From positions 1 through 9,676 of the forward strand of contig JAUPKT010000044.1 in NCBI GenBank assembly GCA_030837305.1: a stretch of 9,676 nt of DNA, given 5' to 3'. The DNA is from Thermodesulfobacteriota bacterium. GTDB taxonomy: Bacteria; Desulfobacterota; Desulfomonilia; Desulfomonilales; Desulfomonilaceae. The first letter of the stretch is position 1; each line of letters opens with the position of its first letter. This document shows positions 1 to 7,259 of the stretch, piece by piece. A model generated the notes under the pieces. The model was not told the DNA's origin, searched no databases, and saw nothing but the letters and a program-made list of their open reading frames with translations. The position numbers were made by a program, and so were the translations under genes.

Positions 1-1
1 T

Positions 2-814
2 GAAGAAATAGCCATGCTGCTGAAGACACGAAAAGACGCCTTTGGACTGTACACCGGCATTGTCACGGAACAACTCGTACACGCAAGCCGTTTGGTCACT
101 TCCATTACAGGAATACCCGTGCAACCCAACAAAGCCATCGTCGGCGCCAACGCCTTTGCCCATGAATCCGGAATACATCAACACGGCATCATGAGGGAGC
201 GCAGCACCTACGAAATCATGGATCCGGAATCGGTGGGTATCGCCGCCTCGTCCCTGGTGCTGGGGAAACATTCCGGACGGCATGCCTTTCGGGAGCGGGT
301 GAGGGCCTTGGGGTACGACCTCACTGAAGATGAGGTTAACCGAACGTTTGAACGATTCAAACGACTTGCCGACCGAAAAAAAACAATCTTCGACGAAGAC
401 GTTGAAGCTCTGGTGGCCGAGGAGGTCTTGAGAGCATCTGAAATATACAAACTTCTGTCTGTGACGATCATGTCCGGCAGCGACGTCGTACCCACGGCAA
501 CGGTCAGGATGCAAATCGAGGATAAAGAATGCCACGGTGCGGAGTTAGGGAACGGTCCCGTTGATGCGACCTACAATGCCATATTGAAACTCACGGGGAG
601 GAGGCCCCAGCTTCTGCGTTTTTCCATCAGCAGCATTACGGGGGGGACCGATGCCTTGGGGGAAGCTACCATTCGTCTCGAAGAAAACGGGAGGATTGCA
701 GTCGGCAAAGGTGCTCACGAAGATATCCTTGTGGCCTCAGCCAAAGCCATGGTCAATGCACTGAATCGCCTGTATTTACTCTCTGAGAAATCGCCTCCGT
801 CTGTGCGGCTTTGA
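2..814 (+). CDS. leuA: 2-isopropylmalate synthase, C-terminal part (5' end outside window)
   Basis: This would condense acetyl-CoA with 2-ketoisovalerate in the first committed step of leucine synthesis, in the cytoplasm. The frame is open from base 2 (Glu-Glu-Ile-Ala before the first Met at 14), so the true start lies upstream; about 270 residues remain of a family usually near 500. Visible family motifs are KTRKD at the start, the HESGIHQHG motif near the end of the catalytic barrel, TYEIMDPESVG and LVLGKHSGRHAF. The C-terminal leucine-binding regulatory domain follows, with GNGPVDATYNAI and a terminal SAKAMVNALNRL helix. The metal-binding HxH of the barrel should lie in the missing part. 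Citramalate or homocitrate synthases are related alternatives, but the TYEIM and GKHSGRHAF stretches fit LeuA best. It is separated from the acs genes by about 355 bases and is probably the end of a different transcription unit. Confidence 0.9.
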   Translation, partial: EEIAMLLKTRKDAFGLYTGIVTEQLVHASRLVTSITGIPVQPNKAIVGANAFAHESGIHQHGIMRERSTYEIMDPESVGIAASSLVLGKHSGRHAFRERVRALGYDLTEDEVNRTFERFKRLADRKKTIFDEDVEALVAEEVLRASEIYKLLSVTIMSGSDVVPTATVRMQIEDKECHGAELGNGPVDATYNAILKLTGRRPQLLRFSISSITGGTDALGEATIRLEENGRIAVGKGAHEDILVASAKAMVNALNRLYLLSEKSPPSVRL

Positions 815-1082
815 CTGATGCTCCAGAGATGAACCCTGTTCCGAAGAAAACCTCGGGATTTCTCCCGTCATCCGGCCTTGACTCAATGGTGATGCGGCAG
901 TCATTGTGCGAGGAAGCCGACAGACCGATTGCTGAGCTATGAGGGACATGCAGAGGCTCGAGTGTCGAGAATGGGGCGTTCGGTGTGCGCGCACGAATAA
1001 GAAAAAAGTGCTATCTACCCAAAAATTCAAAAAAAATATTGCAGTGAAACCTAACTTAATCCATATTAGTCGAGCTAACCCA

Positions 1083-1112
1083 TCGCAACCCCGTAGCCCG
1101 GGAAAATATAAT
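1083..1112 (+). promoter_or_regulatory. candidate sigma70-type promoter for the acs locus
   Basis: A perfect TATAAT hexamer lies at 1107-1112. The best -35 candidate at a spacing of 18 is TCGCAA (1083-1088), only 3 of 6 to consensus, so an activator may be needed if this is real. A start point near 1119 would give a leader of about 50 bases before the small ORF at 1170. An alternative upstream pair, TTGCAG (1039-1044) with CATATT (1062-1067) at 17 bases, is weaker. Confidence 0.4.
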
Positions 1113-1133
1113 CCCTAGGCTCTTTGTGCTACC

Positions 1134-1147
1134 AAAAATCAATTTTT
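1134..1147. repeat. AT-rich dyad in the leader of the small ORF
   Basis: AAAAAT and ATTTTT form a perfect inverted repeat around a CA centre, immediately upstream of the ribosome binding site at 1154-1162. It could be an operator half-pair or simply AT-rich leader sequence. As RNA it would be a weak hairpin with too small a loop, so a protein site is more likely than a structure, if it means anything. Confidence 0.25.
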
Positions 1148-1169
1148 ATTTGGAGAGAGGAGTTCCCCT

Positions 1170-1403
1170 ATGAGTGGAGAGCACTACGAAGAGAAGGAGC
1201 GGTTTGACGGTAAGAAAGTCAAAATCCTTGTTCCCGAATATGCATCAGGAACAGATGAAGACAGTTACCCATGGCGTAAAAATATTACCTACGTCAACAT
1301 CGGAGAGGAAAAAACTCCCATCATGCGTTATCTGACTACTGCCGAAAGATATTTTTATTCCAAAGATTGGTTCGGGAGTGAGAAACGCAAAAATCCGGCG
1401 TGA
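1170..1403 (+). CDS. small protein of unknown function preceding the CODH/ACS genes (77 aa)
   Basis: I do not recognise this protein. The start is supported by a strong purine-rich ribosome binding site, AGAGAGGAG at 1154-1162, seven bases before the ATG. The product is soluble in character: no signal peptide, no membrane segment, and acidic and basic residues balanced (about 14 each). It is rich in aromatics (about 12 of 77 Tyr, Trp or Phe) and has no cysteine, so it cannot ligate an iron-sulfur cluster through Cys. A beta-strand-like KKVKILVPEY segment lies near residues 15-24. It ends 64 bases before the AcsD-CODH fusion gene on the same strand with no terminator between, so co-transcription is likely. 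A small accessory or structural subunit of CODH/ACS is possible, but that rests on position only. Confidence 0.7.
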   Translation: MSGEHYEEKERFDGKKVKILVPEYASGTDEDSYPWRKNITYVNIGEEKTPIMRYLTTAERYFYSKDWFGSEKRKNPA

Positions 1404-1467
1404 AACAGCGCGCTCGAATCTAGAATTTTCATTCCAAAAAATCATCACATAATTAAGAGGGTGGCAA

Positions 1468-4400
1468 ATGGCTGAACTTCCGATTGTCAAGTATTCGGGG
1501 AGAATACGAGAAATTAAAATAGGTAAACCTGGAACTGAAATAGTCGTGGGAGGGGAGACCGGGTACAATTTCTACTCTTTTGAAGGGAAAATGCCCAACG
1601 CGCCAAAGCTGGCTCTCCAGGTTCTTGACATCGAACCTGAGGAGTGGGCGGACGAGGCCAAAGAGCCCTTTAAGGACGTCCTTGGGGATCCTGTTGCTTG
1701 GGCGAAGAAGTGTGTTGAAGAGTTCAAGGCTGACGCGGTCTGCCTCTGGCTTACCGGCACTGATCCAAACGGCAAGAACCTCTCGGCTGATCACGCAGCA
1801 GGCCTCGCAAAAAAGGTGGCGGAAGCCATAAGTGTTCCCTTGATCGTGTGGGGCGTCTCCAGCGACGAGAAGAACACCGAGGTGCTCAAAGCGGTAGCCG
1901 AGGCATGTGGCGGCATGAATGTGGTGCTCGGTCCGGTGACCGAAGGTAATTACAAGCAAGTAGGTGCGGCAGCCATTGCCTACAAACATGTTGTTGCAGC
2001 CAACTCTCCCATCGACATCAACCTAGCCAAGCAGTTGAACATATTATTGGAGAACCTGGGAGTCCCGAGTGACAAGATCCTCGTAGATCCCACCACCGGG
2101 TCGGTCGGCTACGGCATGGAGTATTGCTACTCCATCATGGAGCGTATTCGTCAGGCGGCCCTCACCCAGAATGATGATAAGCTGCAATATCCTGTTATCA
2201 ATAACATCGCAGAAGAAGTGTGGAAAACAAAAGAAGCAAAGCTTCCGATGGCCGAAGACCCCAAATTGGGTGAGGCGGCAACACGTGGAGTCAACCTGGA
2301 GACAATCACCGCACTGAGCGCTCTTCAGGCAGGGTCCGATCTTCTGATCCTGAGACATCCCAGGACCCTTCAACACGTAAGAAAATATGTTGAAGGCATG
2401 ATGTCGCAGACAGACCTCGATTCAATGGCCGTGGATATGTCTTTGGCTCAAGCTGCCGCTCCTGAGCCCGCTAAGGCAGGGCCGGCCAAACCTGCTCCCG
2501 CCGCCAAGGCCGCGCCGGCGCCCAAGCCGGTTGAGAAGAAGCCTGAACCGGCGCCCAAACCTGTAGCTGTACCAGCGGCTGCAAAGCCGGTAGAAGTGGC
2601 TGCCGAAAAACCCCCAGCCCCGGCGGAACCAGTACACATTGAAAAACCAGCGGCTGCTGCCCAGGCGCCGGTATCTCTAGAAGAGGAAGAACTCATGGGA
2701 CAATTGACCAAGGAAGATGTTCAAGGCCTAAAGGAAATGGTCGGCGTATTCAAGGCTATCAAGAACCTCGCCACCGGATTGGGAACCCTCGTGTCCGGCC
2801 AGGCACCCTCTGTGGCGCCTGCAGGAACTCCTGCCGCTGAAAAAGCGGCAGCTCCGGTGGCAGTCGCACCGCCACCAAAGAAGAGAGAGGTGGCTCCTGC
2901 CGACTGGACTGAATATACCATAGATCCCGTCACTTTGGACGGATTGAAGATAGCTGATCGTGAAGGCTACTCGACCGCATTTCATAGGTCGAGGGTCATG
3001 ACGGCCTGCCCCATCGGAAAAGGCGGCACGTGTTGCAAGATCTGCAATATGGGACCGTGCCGAGTACTGCCTCCCAAGGGTAAGGATGAGACACCCGAGG
3101 AGAGAAAGAAAAGGTGTGGTATTTGCGGAGCGACTCCGGAAACCATAGCGGCAAGGAACTTTGCCAGAATGGTCGCCGCAGGCGCAGCAGCCCACAGCGA
3201 CCACGGTCGACACGTGGCTCACACCTTCCTGCATGCAGCGAAAGGTGAACTCCCCGATTATCAGATCAAAGATATCCCCAAACTCCTTGCAGTTGCGATG
3301 GATTACGAGATTGACACAGAAGGCAAGGACATCAAAGATATCGCCATAGCTGTTGGCGAGAAAGCTCTCCAGCAGTACGGCCAACAGGACGGTGAACTAC
3401 TCAACATAAAACGCGCTCCTCTTAAGCGTCAGGAAATATGGAGAAACGAGGGAGTCATTCCCCAGGGTTGCGACAGACCTGTCGTCGAAGTGATGCACAT
3501 GACACACATGGGCGTGAATCAGGAAATGGAGCACATTATCCGCCTGGCCACCAAGTGCGCACTCGCTGACGGATGGGGCGGTTCCATGATCGCCACGGAT
3601 CTGTCCGATATCCTCTACGGGACCCCGGTCCCCATTCTAGGAAAAGTCAACCTGGGGTGCATGAAAGAAGATACGGTGAACATCATCGTGCATGGACATG
3701 AGCCGTCACTGTCTGAGATCATTGTCCAGGCAGTCCAGGATCCTGAAATGATCGCCTACGCCAAGAGCAAGGGCGCTTCAGGCGGCATAAGCCTTGGCGG
3801 CATCTGTTGCACATCCAACGAGATTCTCATGCGCCACGGCATTCCCATTGCGGGCAACTACTTGCAGCAGGAACTGGCAATTATTACCGGCGCTTTGGAA
3901 TCCATGGTCGTGGATGTCCAGTGCATCATGCAGGGCGTGGCGGAATTGGCCAAGTGTTTCCACACGCAGATTGTCACGACGAGTCCTATCGCCAAGATGC
4001 AAGGAGCACACAAGCATTACGCGTATGACGAGCGGTATGGACTTGAAACCGCAAAGGCCATAGTCAAAGATGCCATAGATAACTTCCCCAATCGTGACAA
4101 GAATAAGGTTTCCATACCCACGGAACAGCAGGACATGGTGGTTGGTTTTAGCCATGAAACCATCAGCTACATGCTCGGCGGTATGTTCCGGGCAAGCTAT
4201 CGCCCGTTGAACGACAACATCATCAACGGAAGGATCAGAGGCCTTGCGGGAATCGTCGGATGCGGCAACGCCCGTATCAAACACGACTATCTCCATGTCG
4301 AACTTGCCAAGGAACTCATCAAGAATGACGTGCTCGTACTCACAACCGGATGCTCTGCCATCGCCTTGGGCAAAGCGGGACTACTCTCGCCTGAGGCAGC

Positions 4401-4872
4401 TCAGAAATGGGCGGGAAATGGTTTGGCCGAAGTCTGTGAAACGGTCGGAATTCCACCGTGTCTTCACATGGGTTCCTGCGTTGACAACACAAGAATACTC
4501 ATGGCGGCTACTGCAGTCGTACGAGATGGAGGTCTCGGAGACGACATCTCAGACCTGCCGGCAGTCGGTGTCGCACCCGAGTGGATGAGCGAAAAAGCAG
4601 TATCCATTGGACAGTACTTCGTCGCCTCGGGTTGTTATGTCCTCTTTGGAGTCGGATTCCCCACCATCAACGAGGATGTGTGCACCAATTACCTATTCAA
4701 AGATATTGAAAAGGTCTATGGCGGCAAATGGGATTTCGTGGAAAAAGATCCTTATGAAATGGCCAAGAGGTGTATTGCCCAAATTGATGCCAAGAGAAAG
4801 GCCCTCGGCATTGATAAGGCGAGGGAAAGAGTCCTTATGGATATGGCCATGAGAAGAGAAATAGCCGGATAA
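1468..4872 (+). CDS. fusion of corrinoid protein small subunit (AcsD/CdhD) and Ni-CO dehydrogenase (AcsA/CooS), 1134 aa
   Basis: Residues 1-325 are an AcsD/CdhD TIM barrel, the small corrinoid protein subunit that helps cradle cobalamin; PIDINLAKQLNI (181-192) and DPTTGSVGYGMEY (207-219) match the acetogen protein as I know it. Residues 479-1134 are a complete CooS/AcsA CO dehydrogenase interconverting CO2 and CO. D-cluster cysteines are C514 and C522; B-cluster C523, C526, C531 and C553; C-cluster candidates are the HGH at 742-744, C781, C819, C932, C962 and C1004, with the catalytic-type Lys at 1043. Between C531 and C553 the loop is about eight residues longer than I recall in relatives and carries an extra Cys (C550). 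The start has GAGG seven bases upstream (1457-1460). These are normally separate proteins; the frame is uninterrupted. A stop lost by sequencing error cannot be excluded, but the linkers argue for a real fusion. Confidence 0.93.
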   Translation: MAELPIVKYSGRIREIKIGKPGTEIVVGGETGYNFYSFEGKMPNAPKLALQVLDIEPEEWADEAKEPFKDVLGDPVAWAKKCVEEFKADAVCLWLTGTDPNGKNLSADHAAGLAKKVAEAISVPLIVWGVSSDEKNTEVLKAVAEACGGMNVVLGPVTEGNYKQVGAAAIAYKHVVAANSPIDINLAKQLNILLENLGVPSDKILVDPTTGSVGYGMEYCYSIMERIRQAALTQNDDKLQYPVINNIAEEVWKTKEAKLPMAEDPKLGEAATRGVNLETITALSALQAGSDLLILRHPRTLQHVRKYVEGMMSQTDLDSMAVDMSLAQAAAPEPAKAGPAKPAPAAKAAPAPKPVEKKPEPAPKPVAVPAAAKPVEVAAEKPPAPAEPVHIEKPAAAAQAPVSLEEEELMGQLTKEDVQGLKEMVGVFKAIKNLATGLGTLVSGQAPSVAPAGTPAAEKAAAPVAVAPPPKKREVAPADWTEYTIDPVTLDGLKIADREGYSTAFHRSRVMTACPIGKGGTCCKICNMGPCRVLPPKGKDETPEERKKRCGICGATPETIAARNFARMVAAGAAAHSDHGRHVAHTFLHAAKGELPDYQIKDIPKLLAVAMDYEIDTEGKDIKDIAIAVGEKALQQYGQQDGELLNIKRAPLKRQEIWRNEGVIPQGCDRPVVEVMHMTHMGVNQEMEHIIRLATKCALADGWGGSMIATDLSDILYGTPVPILGKVNLGCMKEDTVNIIVHGHEPSLSEIIVQAVQDPEMIAYAKSKGASGGISLGGICCTSNEILMRHGIPIAGNYLQQELAIITGALESMVVDVQCIMQGVAELAKCFHTQIVTTSPIAKMQGAHKHYAYDERYGLETAKAIVKDAIDNFPNRDKNKVSIPTEQQDMVVGFSHETISYMLGGMFRASYRPLNDNIINGRIRGLAGIVGCGNARIKHDYLHVELAKELIKNDVLVLTTGCSAIALGKAGLLSPEAAQKWAGNGLAEVCETVGIPPCLHMGSCVDNTRILMAATAVVRDGGLGDDISDLPAVGVAPEWMSEKAVSIGQYFVASGCYVLFGVGFPTINEDVCTNYLFKDIEKVYGGKWDFVEKDPYEMAKRCIAQIDAKRKALGIDKARERVLMDMAMRREIAG
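2452..2895 (+). other. inter-domain region: Ala/Pro linker, predicted helix, Ala/Pro linker
   Basis: This encodes residues 329-476 of the fusion protein. Residues 329-402 are almost entirely Ala, Pro, Lys, Glu and Val, with loosely repeated KPVE/KPVA units, as in a flexible tether. Residues 403-444 start with Leu and four Glu, then a Leu/Val/Phe-spaced stretch (LTKEDVQGLKEMVGVFKAI) likely to form an amphipathic helix. Residues 446-476 are a second Ala/Pro/Val linker ending in KKRE. The arrangement recalls the linker-docking segment-linker layout of 2-oxoacid dehydrogenase E2 chains. That is an analogy of composition, not homology. Confidence 0.8.
2683..2697 (+). promoter_or_regulatory. possible internal translation start for a free CODH polypeptide
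   Basis: Within the fusion frame, Met410 (ATG 2695-2697) is preceded by GAGGAAG (2683-2689), with GAGG eight bases before the ATG. Initiation here would yield a 725-residue protein holding the helix, second linker and whole CO dehydrogenase without AcsD. The purine run also encodes a Glu tract, so the match may be coincidental. Confidence 0.3.
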
Positions 4873-4895
4873 GAGGTGAGTTTCGGCTTGTAATA

Positions 4896-4916
4896 GGGGA
4901 GGGTTTCTCCCTCCCC
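4896..4916 (+). repeat. intercistronic hairpin between the fusion gene and acsB
   Basis: GGGGAGGG (4896-4903) and CCCTCCCC (4909-4916) form a perfect 8-bp stem with a 5-base TTTCT loop, 23 bases after the fusion stop and 43 before acsB. The next bases are AGTTCAAAAG, so there is no U-tract and it is not an intrinsic terminator. A role in mRNA processing or 3'-end protection between the two cistrons is plausible. Confidence 0.7.
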
Positions 4917-4958
4917 AGTTCAAAAGAGTTTACAGCTTAGTCAAGGAGGAAATAAACC

Positions 4959-7166
4959 GTGTCCAAAATAGTAGCAGCAAACGTCATAGCCGGCGCTCAC
5001 AAAGTCTACGAAAAGACGAGAAAGAGATACGAACAAGCTGTCAAGAAGTTCGGAAAGAAACAGGAAGTAGCATTTCCCAACACAGGATACTACCTGCCGG
5101 TGATCTACGGAATCCTGGGCTTTCCGGTGAAGAACTTGGGGGACTGTGGGGTGGTGTTGGATAGGTCCGAACAGCTTATACCACCGCAAGTCCGCGATAA
5201 GGCTCATCTTCCCTACCTCGGGCCGGTGCTCGACGCAGGCATGGCCTCTCTGTTCAATTACGAAATCTTTGAAGCAATCCGTTACCTCGAAGATCCTGAT
5301 TTCTATCTCCCCGCCGAAGACCCAACCGATGAAAAGTTGTGGCTAGGGGCGGCGGATGACGTCATTTTGAGAAAGAGGGGCGTTGAGTTTGTGGACGGTA
5401 CAGCCCCTGGTTTTGCTGCTGTCGTGGGTTCGGCCCCAACCAAGGAGATAGCAGCAGAAATGGCCTTGGAGCTTCAGAAGAAGAATCTGTACGTGTTCAT
5501 GGCCGCCAATCACAATGGGACTACTTTCTCTCAGCAACTTCGGGAGGCAGGCGTACAGGTGGGGTGGCCCACGCGGTTGGTGCCTTTCGGGCCTGACATT
5601 TCGTCAGCGATATTCGCAGTGGGTTTTGCCACGAGAGCGGCACTGAGCTTTGGTGGTATTGAGCCCGGCGATTTCCGCAAGGTACTCATTTATAACAAAG
5701 ACCGTGTCTTCGCCTTTGTTTTGGCCATGGGCGATGTCTCGGATGAGTGGTACGCTGCTGCAGCCGGTGTCATCAATTACGGCTTCCCGACCATAGCAGA
5801 TACGCCGATACCACAAATTCTTCCCACAGGTGTTTGCACATACGAGCATGTAGTTTCCAACATTCCGCATCAAGAAATGGTGAGCAAGGCCATCGAAGTA
5901 CGGGGCCTCAAAGTTACCGTCACGGAAGTTCCAGTACCGGTGGCGTATGGACCTGCTTTCGAAGGCGAGCGCATCAGAGGCGAAGACATTTACATGGAGG
6001 CTGGTGGTGGCAAGACACAGGCCGTCGAATTGACACTCATGAAGGACATGAACGAGGTCGAAGACGGCCATGTGGAGTTGGTCGGTCCTGACTTGAAGGA
6101 TATGCAGCCCGGTACCCGAGTACCCCTCGGCATCCTCGTTGAGGTGGCCGGCAGAAAGATGCAGAGCGACTTCGAACCGATTCTGGAAAGACAAATCCAC
6201 CATCTCATTAACTATGCCCAGGGCCTCATGCACATAGGCCAGAGGGACATCGCATGGGTCCGCATCGGAAAGGGTGCATTTGATAAAGGTTTCAGCCTGA
6301 AACACATCGGATCCATTCTTCATGCCAAGTACCACCAGGACTTTGGATCAGTGCTTGATAAGGTGCAGGTCACAATCTTTACGGAGAAGGCAAAGGTTGA
6401 GGAACTGCTGGCAAAAGCCAAAGAAACGTACACTGTGAGAGACGCCCGAGTAGAGGGTATGACCGACGAAGACGAAGCAATTTTCTACTCGTGCACACTT
6501 TGCCAGAGCTTTGCTCCTTCCCACGTGTGCGTCGTTACACCGGAGCGGACAGGACTCTGTGGCGCATACAACTGGCTGGACTGCAAAGCATCAAACGAAA
6601 TTAACCCCACAGGCCCCAATCAGCCGATTGAAAAGGGGAAGGTTCTGGATGAGCGTCTAGGCCAATGGGAAGGCGTCAACGACTTTGTTCAAAAGGCTTC
6701 TCGTGGCAAGGTCATGAAATACAACGCGTACTCCATTATGGAGGACCCCATGACCTCCTGTGGTTGCTTCGAATGTATTGCAGCAGTACTCCCCGTGTGC
6801 AATGGCGTGATGAGTGTCGACCGCGATTACAAAGGACCCACTCCTTGCGGGATGAAGTTCACGACCCTTGCTGGAAGCGCAGGCGGTGGAAATATAACCC
6901 CGGGATTTGTGGGGCATAGCAAATTGTATATTGCCTCCAAGAAGTTCGTATCTGCAGAAGGGGGAATCCTGAGGTTGGTGTGGTTGCCCAAAGGGCTCAA
7001 AGAAATGCTCAGGGACAAGATCAATAAGCTTGGAGAAGAGAGAGGAGTTTCGAACCTCGCTGACAGGATAGCCGACGAAACAGTTGGTGTCACCGAAGAC
7101 GAAATCTACCCGTTCCTCCAGGAGAAAGAGCATCCCGCAGTGTCCATGGATCCGATCGTGGGTTGA
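4959..7166 (+). CDS. acsB: acetyl-CoA synthase (CODH/ACS beta subunit), 735 aa
   Basis: The enzyme assembles acetyl-CoA from CO, a corrinoid-bound methyl group and CoA at the Ni-Ni-[4Fe4S] A-cluster, in complex with CODH. A-cluster ligands are complete: C512, C515, C524 and C534 for the cubane with the bridging cysteine, and the C601-G-C603 motif for the distal nickel. Each lies exactly six residues beyond its Moorella counterpart as I know the numbering. Length matches the three-domain bacterial enzyme, including the roughly 310-residue N-terminal domain that contacts CODH and is absent from archaeal CdhC. The start is GTG at 4959, set by AAGGAGGA at 4943-4950, eight bases upstream; the protein then begins SKIVAANVIAGAHKVYEKT, as expected. 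It follows the AcsD-CODH fusion by 86 bases and is probably co-transcribed. Transcription is likely to end just after it at two tandem terminators. Confidence 0.97.
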   Translation: MSKIVAANVIAGAHKVYEKTRKRYEQAVKKFGKKQEVAFPNTGYYLPVIYGILGFPVKNLGDCGVVLDRSEQLIPPQVRDKAHLPYLGPVLDAGMASLFNYEIFEAIRYLEDPDFYLPAEDPTDEKLWLGAADDVILRKRGVEFVDGTAPGFAAVVGSAPTKEIAAEMALELQKKNLYVFMAANHNGTTFSQQLREAGVQVGWPTRLVPFGPDISSAIFAVGFATRAALSFGGIEPGDFRKVLIYNKDRVFAFVLAMGDVSDEWYAAAAGVINYGFPTIADTPIPQILPTGVCTYEHVVSNIPHQEMVSKAIEVRGLKVTVTEVPVPVAYGPAFEGERIRGEDIYMEAGGGKTQAVELTLMKDMNEVEDGHVELVGPDLKDMQPGTRVPLGILVEVAGRKMQSDFEPILERQIHHLINYAQGLMHIGQRDIAWVRIGKGAFDKGFSLKHIGSILHAKYHQDFGSVLDKVQVTIFTEKAKVEELLAKAKETYTVRDARVEGMTDEDEAIFYSCTLCQSFAPSHVCVVTPERTGLCGAYNWLDCKASNEINPTGPNQPIEKGKVLDERLGQWEGVNDFVQKASRGKVMKYNAYSIMEDPMTSCGCFECIAAVLPVCNGVMSVDRDYKGPTPCGMKFTTLAGSAGGGNITPGFVGHSKLYIASKKFVSAEGGILRLVWLPKGLKEMLRDKINKLGEERGVSNLADRIADETVGVTEDEIYPFLQEKEHPAVSMDPIVG

Positions 7167-7184
7167 TGCCCTCAGCCCTTTTTT
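7160..7184 (+). terminator. intrinsic terminator 1, overlapping the acsB stop codon
   Basis: GGGTTGA (7160-7166) pairs with TCAGCCC (7172-7178) in a 7-bp stem with one G-U pair and a 5-base loop, followed at once by six T (7179-7184). The left arm contains the acsB TGA stop, so ribosomes finishing acsB would cover it. Confidence 0.75.
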
Positions 7185-7210
7185 GGATCGGAAATATTTT
7201 GAATCCAGAG

Positions 7211-7239
7211 GGGGCCCTTGAGCTTAGGGGCCCCTTTTT
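7211..7239 (+). terminator. intrinsic terminator 2, between acsB and acsC
   Basis: GGGGCCCTTG (7211-7220) pairs with the segment ending GGGGCCCC (7225-7234): seven G-C pairs, then U-G, U-A and G-U around an AGCT loop, followed by TTTTT (7235-7239). This is a classical strong Rho-independent terminator, 27 bases after terminator 1. Confidence 0.9.
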
Positions 7240-7259
7240 ACTACAAAGATTATTTATTG

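Larger units (their letters stand above)
815..1169. other. intergenic region between leuA and the acs locus
   Basis: No convincing gene is seen here. Two small perfect hairpins occur: CGGGA/TCCCG with a 4-base loop (854-867) and CTCGA/TCGAG with a 3-base loop (957-969). A 10-base palindrome, GTGCGCGCAC, lies at 985-994. None is followed by a T-run, so no intrinsic terminator for leuA can be called. From about 1000 the composition becomes AT-rich, and this part holds the promoter-like element and the dyad listed separately, as expected for the control region of the downstream genes. Confidence 0.7.

Noticed and set aside
829..942. 37-codon + strand open frame after leuA
   Set aside because: No ribosome binding site and no protein-like pattern; expected by chance.
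854..969. Two short perfect hairpins taken as possible leuA terminators
   Set aside because: Five-bp stems without a following T-run; not enough for an intrinsic terminator.
776..1030. 84-codon open frame on the - strand overlapping the end of leuA and the intergenic gap
   Set aside because: Atypical composition, no recognisable domain, and its 3' end runs into the leuA coding sequence.
2448..2711. Ala/Gly-rich open frames on the - strand opposite the linker
   Set aside because: Low-complexity mirror of the Ala/Pro-coding repeats; the GC-rich codons suppress stops on the opposite strand.
2452..2895. CRISPR or tandem-repeat reading of the repetitive GCC/CCG-rich stretch
   Set aside because: The repetition is at amino-acid level (KPVE/APAP), irregular in DNA, and in frame inside a coding sequence.
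3778..4296. 172-codon open frame on the - strand inside the CODH part
   Set aside because: Antisense shadow of the CODH active-site region; no recognisable domain.
5604..6335. 243-codon open frame on the - strand inside acsB
   Set aside because: It lies wholly opposite a gene with complete family motifs, shows no recognisable domain and arises from the codon composition of acsB.
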